Of a stretch of DNA of 64,000 nucleotides, positions 60,121 to 64,000 are shown piece by piece. Made by a program: the position numbers and the translations under genes. This DNA is from Chrysoperla carnea. Lineage: Eukaryota > Arthropoda > Insecta > Neuroptera > Chrysopidae. Numbering within the stretch: the stretch's first letter is position 1; each line of letters opens with the position of its first letter. Below the pieces are notes generated by a model. It did not search any database, had not been told where the DNA came from, and was given only the letters and a program-made list of their open reading frames with translations. The stretch covers positions 60,769,172 to 60,833,171 of the forward strand of contig NC_058339.1 in the NCBI RefSeq assembly GCF_905475395.1, in the 5' to 3' direction.

Positions 60121-62589
60121 CATTTTGTCGAAAACTAGAAAAGATAGAGAGTTACAAATTTTTAAGTAACTTCAAATAGTGAATACCTTGAATTTCATAT
60201 TAAATCCATGCGATAATATTAAGGAGTCAAAGAGGTTTATTTTGGGGAAAACATTTTTTCGTTTAGAAATTCGTTTCAAAGCATGTAAATTACAATAAAC
60301 GAAAACAAAATCCTAGATATTATTTATAAGAATAATATTTTTCGTTTTCATTAAAGTAGAATGTTAATTATTTTTCGTTACGTACTACTTGATTGATAAA
60401 AATTCATTCATAAGATTGGCTTTCTTTGAATCGTTTTGGATGGGACAGAAAATATAAAATAAAATTGAAATATTATTGTAGAATTCTCACGACTTTCATA
60501 TATATGAAATAAATATACTTTAATTTGAATATTGTATTGTAAAATCGTTACGATTGTAAATAATATATTACATGATATGTACACTAAATTAAATGAATTA
60601 TATATATTTATAAAAGCCAGCCTGTGCACTGTTCAATATTATACTAAATTTAACATCTGTTTATCTTTAAAATCATATAAGTGGTACAGTATGATCTATT
60701 CAACTTGTAAATACATCACATCATAAAAAGTGTGCAATTGAGTTTCTGTCTAAAAGAAGTTCGACTAATAACTATAGATTGCATGTACTCCCGGATTATA
60801 TTCATACATCAAATTTGATATCTCAAGTAAGTACTAAACGATGATTTGACCTATGTGCACAATCCTATTAGAAAACTTCGATAAAAGTCTCTTAAAATAA
60901 ACACGAAGTTGAAAAATGATTCATTTATCGCTCTTATTTATTTGCGCTCCCACCATATTTGTTAAGTTGGCTTGTTTATGAGAGAAAATATTAATAATTA
61001 AATTTCACAAAACTTTGTAGGAAGTAAATCCCTTTGAAATTAAATGGGACATGAATTTCAATTTTAATAGTTTTTGAGTAAATTGCTTGTATGGAGAACC
61101 TCAATAACTTTGTATTCCTTGATAATTTTAAATTTTTTAAACTGCCTCATTTTCGTTTGGTGATTATGTTGTTTGATTTTTCATTAAAAATTTCTTGTTC
61201 CTCTACCTTTATTAATTTTTAGACCTTGTTAACATAAAGATTGAAAAATCAGATTTTTGTATTTCACTCATATGATAAGTTATTGAAATTCTATTGTATG
61301 AAATGGTAAATGATTATAGACTTACTTTATTAATAAATTTTTATGTATGAAGACACAAGTCTATGGTTTGTATATATAGCTTACATTGAAAATTCAATAC
61401 TATTTTCTAGCAAATTTAAATAGGTTATACGTTAATTTACATTTAAAAAATATTATCTATGTAATTTCGTCTTTTATTTTCACAATTTCTAATGCAACAT
61501 GTTTTTAATTGTTATTCTTCAATAATTTTTATTTGAAATTCACTATATGAATTACGTGTAAACAATTTTAAATAGTTTATAAATAAAACGTGTGATTTAT
61601 TGCAAATTCCATATGAGCGCAGTACTGCGATCGATTCAGTTGTCTTCTCCCCCAAACTTTGCAGAGAACAAATAGGATTTCAAAGTAAGTAAATGGTTAA
61701 AATGATGAAAAGTTTTTCATATTTTTCATCATTTGGTCACTTACAGGCCTTATGATATCATTTTTCTCTGTATTCTAGTAAATAAGTACAAGAAACTGCA
61801 TCGATAAAATCAATTCCGCCATATTTTAGTATAAAATTAGAAGCGAAATTTTCGAGATGAAGATCGATCTACAAGTTTTTCTCCAACACTAATAGATTTC
61901 ATCAATTTTTCAGTATTCTAAATAAGATAAGTGAGAAAATCGTCGAGTATAATGTTATTAATAAGAAGCATAGATCATTTTATACCATATGATATATCTA
62001 TAAAGCTAATAATGATTGCCTTGTAGTTTCAACAAAATCCAAAGAGACCATTAATATATTTGTTATACGTAGATATAGTAAGTATATTAGCATAGGTAAT
62101 CCACAAACATATTATAATATAGTAACACAAAGTGACAACATAACATGTATACATGGAACAAAACAATTTTGCCTTCTCTGTTGCGCTTTTGTTATATTTA
62201 CCTTCTATAATATATTTTGTTACAAATAGACCGTGAGCCAATATGAAGCAAAATTTCTATGGTTTAATGCCTTTTTCAGGATTAGTAAAAGTCAGTATTG
62301 AAATAAGGAAATTTGAAGTTTTATATGTGATTTGAGTGTCAAAATGGAAATCGAGTTTTTCAACAATTCAGGTCAATTGTTTTTTTGTCTTCTATATACG
62401 TTATGGTTATTGACAATAATATACGCAAAAAATGGCAGATTGGAAATGTAAAAGGAATGAAATGAAATTGTTTAAAGACAAAACGATTTTTCAACCCGTT
62501 TAACATTTGTAAATTTCCTCATTTGTGAATTTTTTACGTATTTTTTTTTCAATAACTTTTTTAACGTATACGGTAGAACAAAGCAATAT

Positions 62590-62950
62590 CAGGGGATAAT
62601 CTTGATGTCGAATTGGTCATATTACCTATAAAACTAGACTTGATACCATGAATAAATTTGAAAATGAAATTAAAATTGACTAAAAACGAAGAATTTAAAA
62701 GCAATTAAAGATTGCATTCAAAGGTTGCCCATCTTCTTTTAGCAAAACAAACTTTTATATGTAATGTCTACGGCGCTACTCACGTATGACGTCACTAGTG
62801 GGTATCTTCCTCTTTGTTTAATTAGGTTAATTAAAAGGTTCATATCTTGCATACTAGTAAAGATTTTTAAAAACCAACTTCACATTTTTGCACTTCTAGT
62901 TAGAATTTTTCAAATGAAATGCTAAACAAAATTTAGTCCGACCCCTTATT
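62590..62950 (+). repeat. Dispersed repeat D2, copy 2
   Basis: Similar to 18270-18620 in the same orientation: GGGGATAATCTTGATGT, CTTGATACCATGA, CACTAGTGGGTATCTTCC, CATATCTTGCATACTAGTAA and TTAGTCCGACCCC. Non-coding. Confidence 0.75.
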
Positions 62951-64000
62951 GTCGAAAAAGATGAAAATTTGGAAACCTTGTTTTCTATAAATTATCAAAT
63001 TTTCGTTTCATTAAAGGTTTACGGTTTATGAATATAAAGTGTAAAACTAACATTATTTTTATATAAAATTAAATTCTGCAAAATTTTTATGCATTTCATA
63101 GGCAGTAATTTTCTTTTGACGTATATGGTACATAAAACCTCGTTTTTCATAAATTAGATACTCGAGTCATGAATTATAGCATATCACATTTTCGCTTCAT
63201 TATGGGCTTACGGTTTAAAAATAAAAAGTGTACAACTTACATTATTTTTATATACAAATAAAATTCTTTTTTAAATATATTTTAATAAAATAAGTTTGTT
63301 ACAACTTTTGTTTGTTTCTTATCAATATTATTATTATTGTTGTTGTTTGTGAGTGTAATTTGATATTTTGCTTAGAGAATATAATAAACAAAAAAAATTT
63401 ATTTGTAGTTTATTATAAAAATTTATAATAGGAGAAAGATTATTTATCAGTCCGAACCAGTAGTAGTAGTTTTTGATATAGGTAATAAATGTTCTGATTC
63501 TAGTTTAGATACACTTTTATAGTAAATACCCTTAAAAAGTATGTATTTTACGGGTATTGTAAAATATTTAGTTTTAAACTAACGTTTAATAAATATATGT
63601 TACTTTTTTTTTTTTAAATTGTCAAACAAAAAAGTTTTTAGTCTTCTATGGGAATTTACTATTGTTTAAATAGATATTTTTAGGATTTATATAATCTTGA
63701 AGAAGAAAAAATTGATTTAGAAAGATGGGCCTTAAAGACTGTTACCCTGGCCCTAAACTAAAAAAAACTGGCACTTTTTGTTTCGCTAAGAATACCTACA
63801 CGCTACTTTTATGGAAACTTTTATTTTCTTTAAACTCTTTATTTTTTCGATCCAGTTTGGAATTCTAGATTTGTTAAAATATGACCGATTATGTAAGCAT
63901 TGTGGTGAATAAATATTTTCCTAAATTAAAATTTATTGAAACATCTCCGAAAATATGTAAAATATGAAAAAAATAATAGGTGATTAGTTTAAAGAACGTA

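Larger units (their letters stand above)
49232..64000. other. Gene-poor region, no gene recognised
   Basis: Nearly 15 kb of AT-rich DNA without a supported exon on either strand. It contains a pogo-like remnant (51795-52165), a perfect hairpin (54445-54500), R1 repeats (56950-57475 and 59690-60120) and a D2 repeat (62590-62950). Frames of 60-90 codons occur but have low-complexity or biased composition. A possible short terminal exon near 63684 is weak. Confidence 0.6.

Noticed and set aside
52310-62530. Possible repeat pair 52310-52560 and 62205-62530
   Set aside because: They share ATAGACCGT and GAAATTTGAAGTTTTA blocks, but similarity between these is patchy and I could not define ends by eye.
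63684-63764. Possible terminal exon after TATTTTTAG, reading DLYNLEEEKIDLERWALK to a TAA
   Set aside because: It is only 27 codons with no upstream exon or recognised family. It remains possible as part of a gene starting elsewhere but is not supported here.

Overview
This window looks like nuclear DNA of an insect. It is AT-rich, and its genes are split by introns with GT/AG borders and carry AATAAA-type poly(A) signals. An intact Argonaute-2 and an orthologue of the Drosophila palmitoyltransferase Dnz1 point to an insect; I cannot name the order. It also carries a Polinton/Maverick, pogo-like remnants, a non-LTR retrotransposon fragment and several dispersed repeat families. All gene models are hand-spliced from the sequence. 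The ones I present as complete keep reading frame across every junction.

Layout. (1) 1-520: broken copy of a repetitive, mobile-element-like protein (minus). (2) 952-2452: last two exons of a NUDCD3-like NudC-domain cochaperone (plus), with its 3' end tandemly duplicated. (3) 6709-9012: complete four-exon Dnz1-type DHHC palmitoyltransferase (minus). (4) 10701-20852: complete eleven-exon Argonaute-2 (plus), about 1056 residues, with a Gln/Gly-rich N terminus and slicer residues in place. Its introns hold a 318-bp palindrome, a retrotransposon tail and other repeats; a four-copy tandem repeat follows its stop. (5) 24226-29407: complete ten-exon TCAIM homologue (plus), a mitochondrial protein of about 424 residues. 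(6) 34429-49225: a 14.8-kb Polinton/Maverick with a 6-bp target-site duplication (GCTCTA) and roughly 2-kb terminal inverted repeats. (7) 49232-64000: no gene recognised; dispersed repeats and one perfect short hairpin.

The Polinton is the main accessory system. Its protein-primed family-B DNA polymerase is open over four exons (about 1234 residues). Three further open frames of 141, 205 (two exons) and 126 residues have no function I recognise. The packaging ATPase and adenain-like protease are decayed, only the C-terminal chromodomain-like end of the integrase survives (two inverted copies), and I find no capsid gene. Intact ends with a broken interior suggest a derivative that was mobilised by other copies, or one whose ends were homogenised by gene conversion.

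Ago2 is the slicer of the siRNA pathway that silences transposons and viruses. Here one of its own introns carries a near-perfect long inverted repeat, a potential double-stranded RNA source. The host genes otherwise look like ordinary unrelated neighbours.
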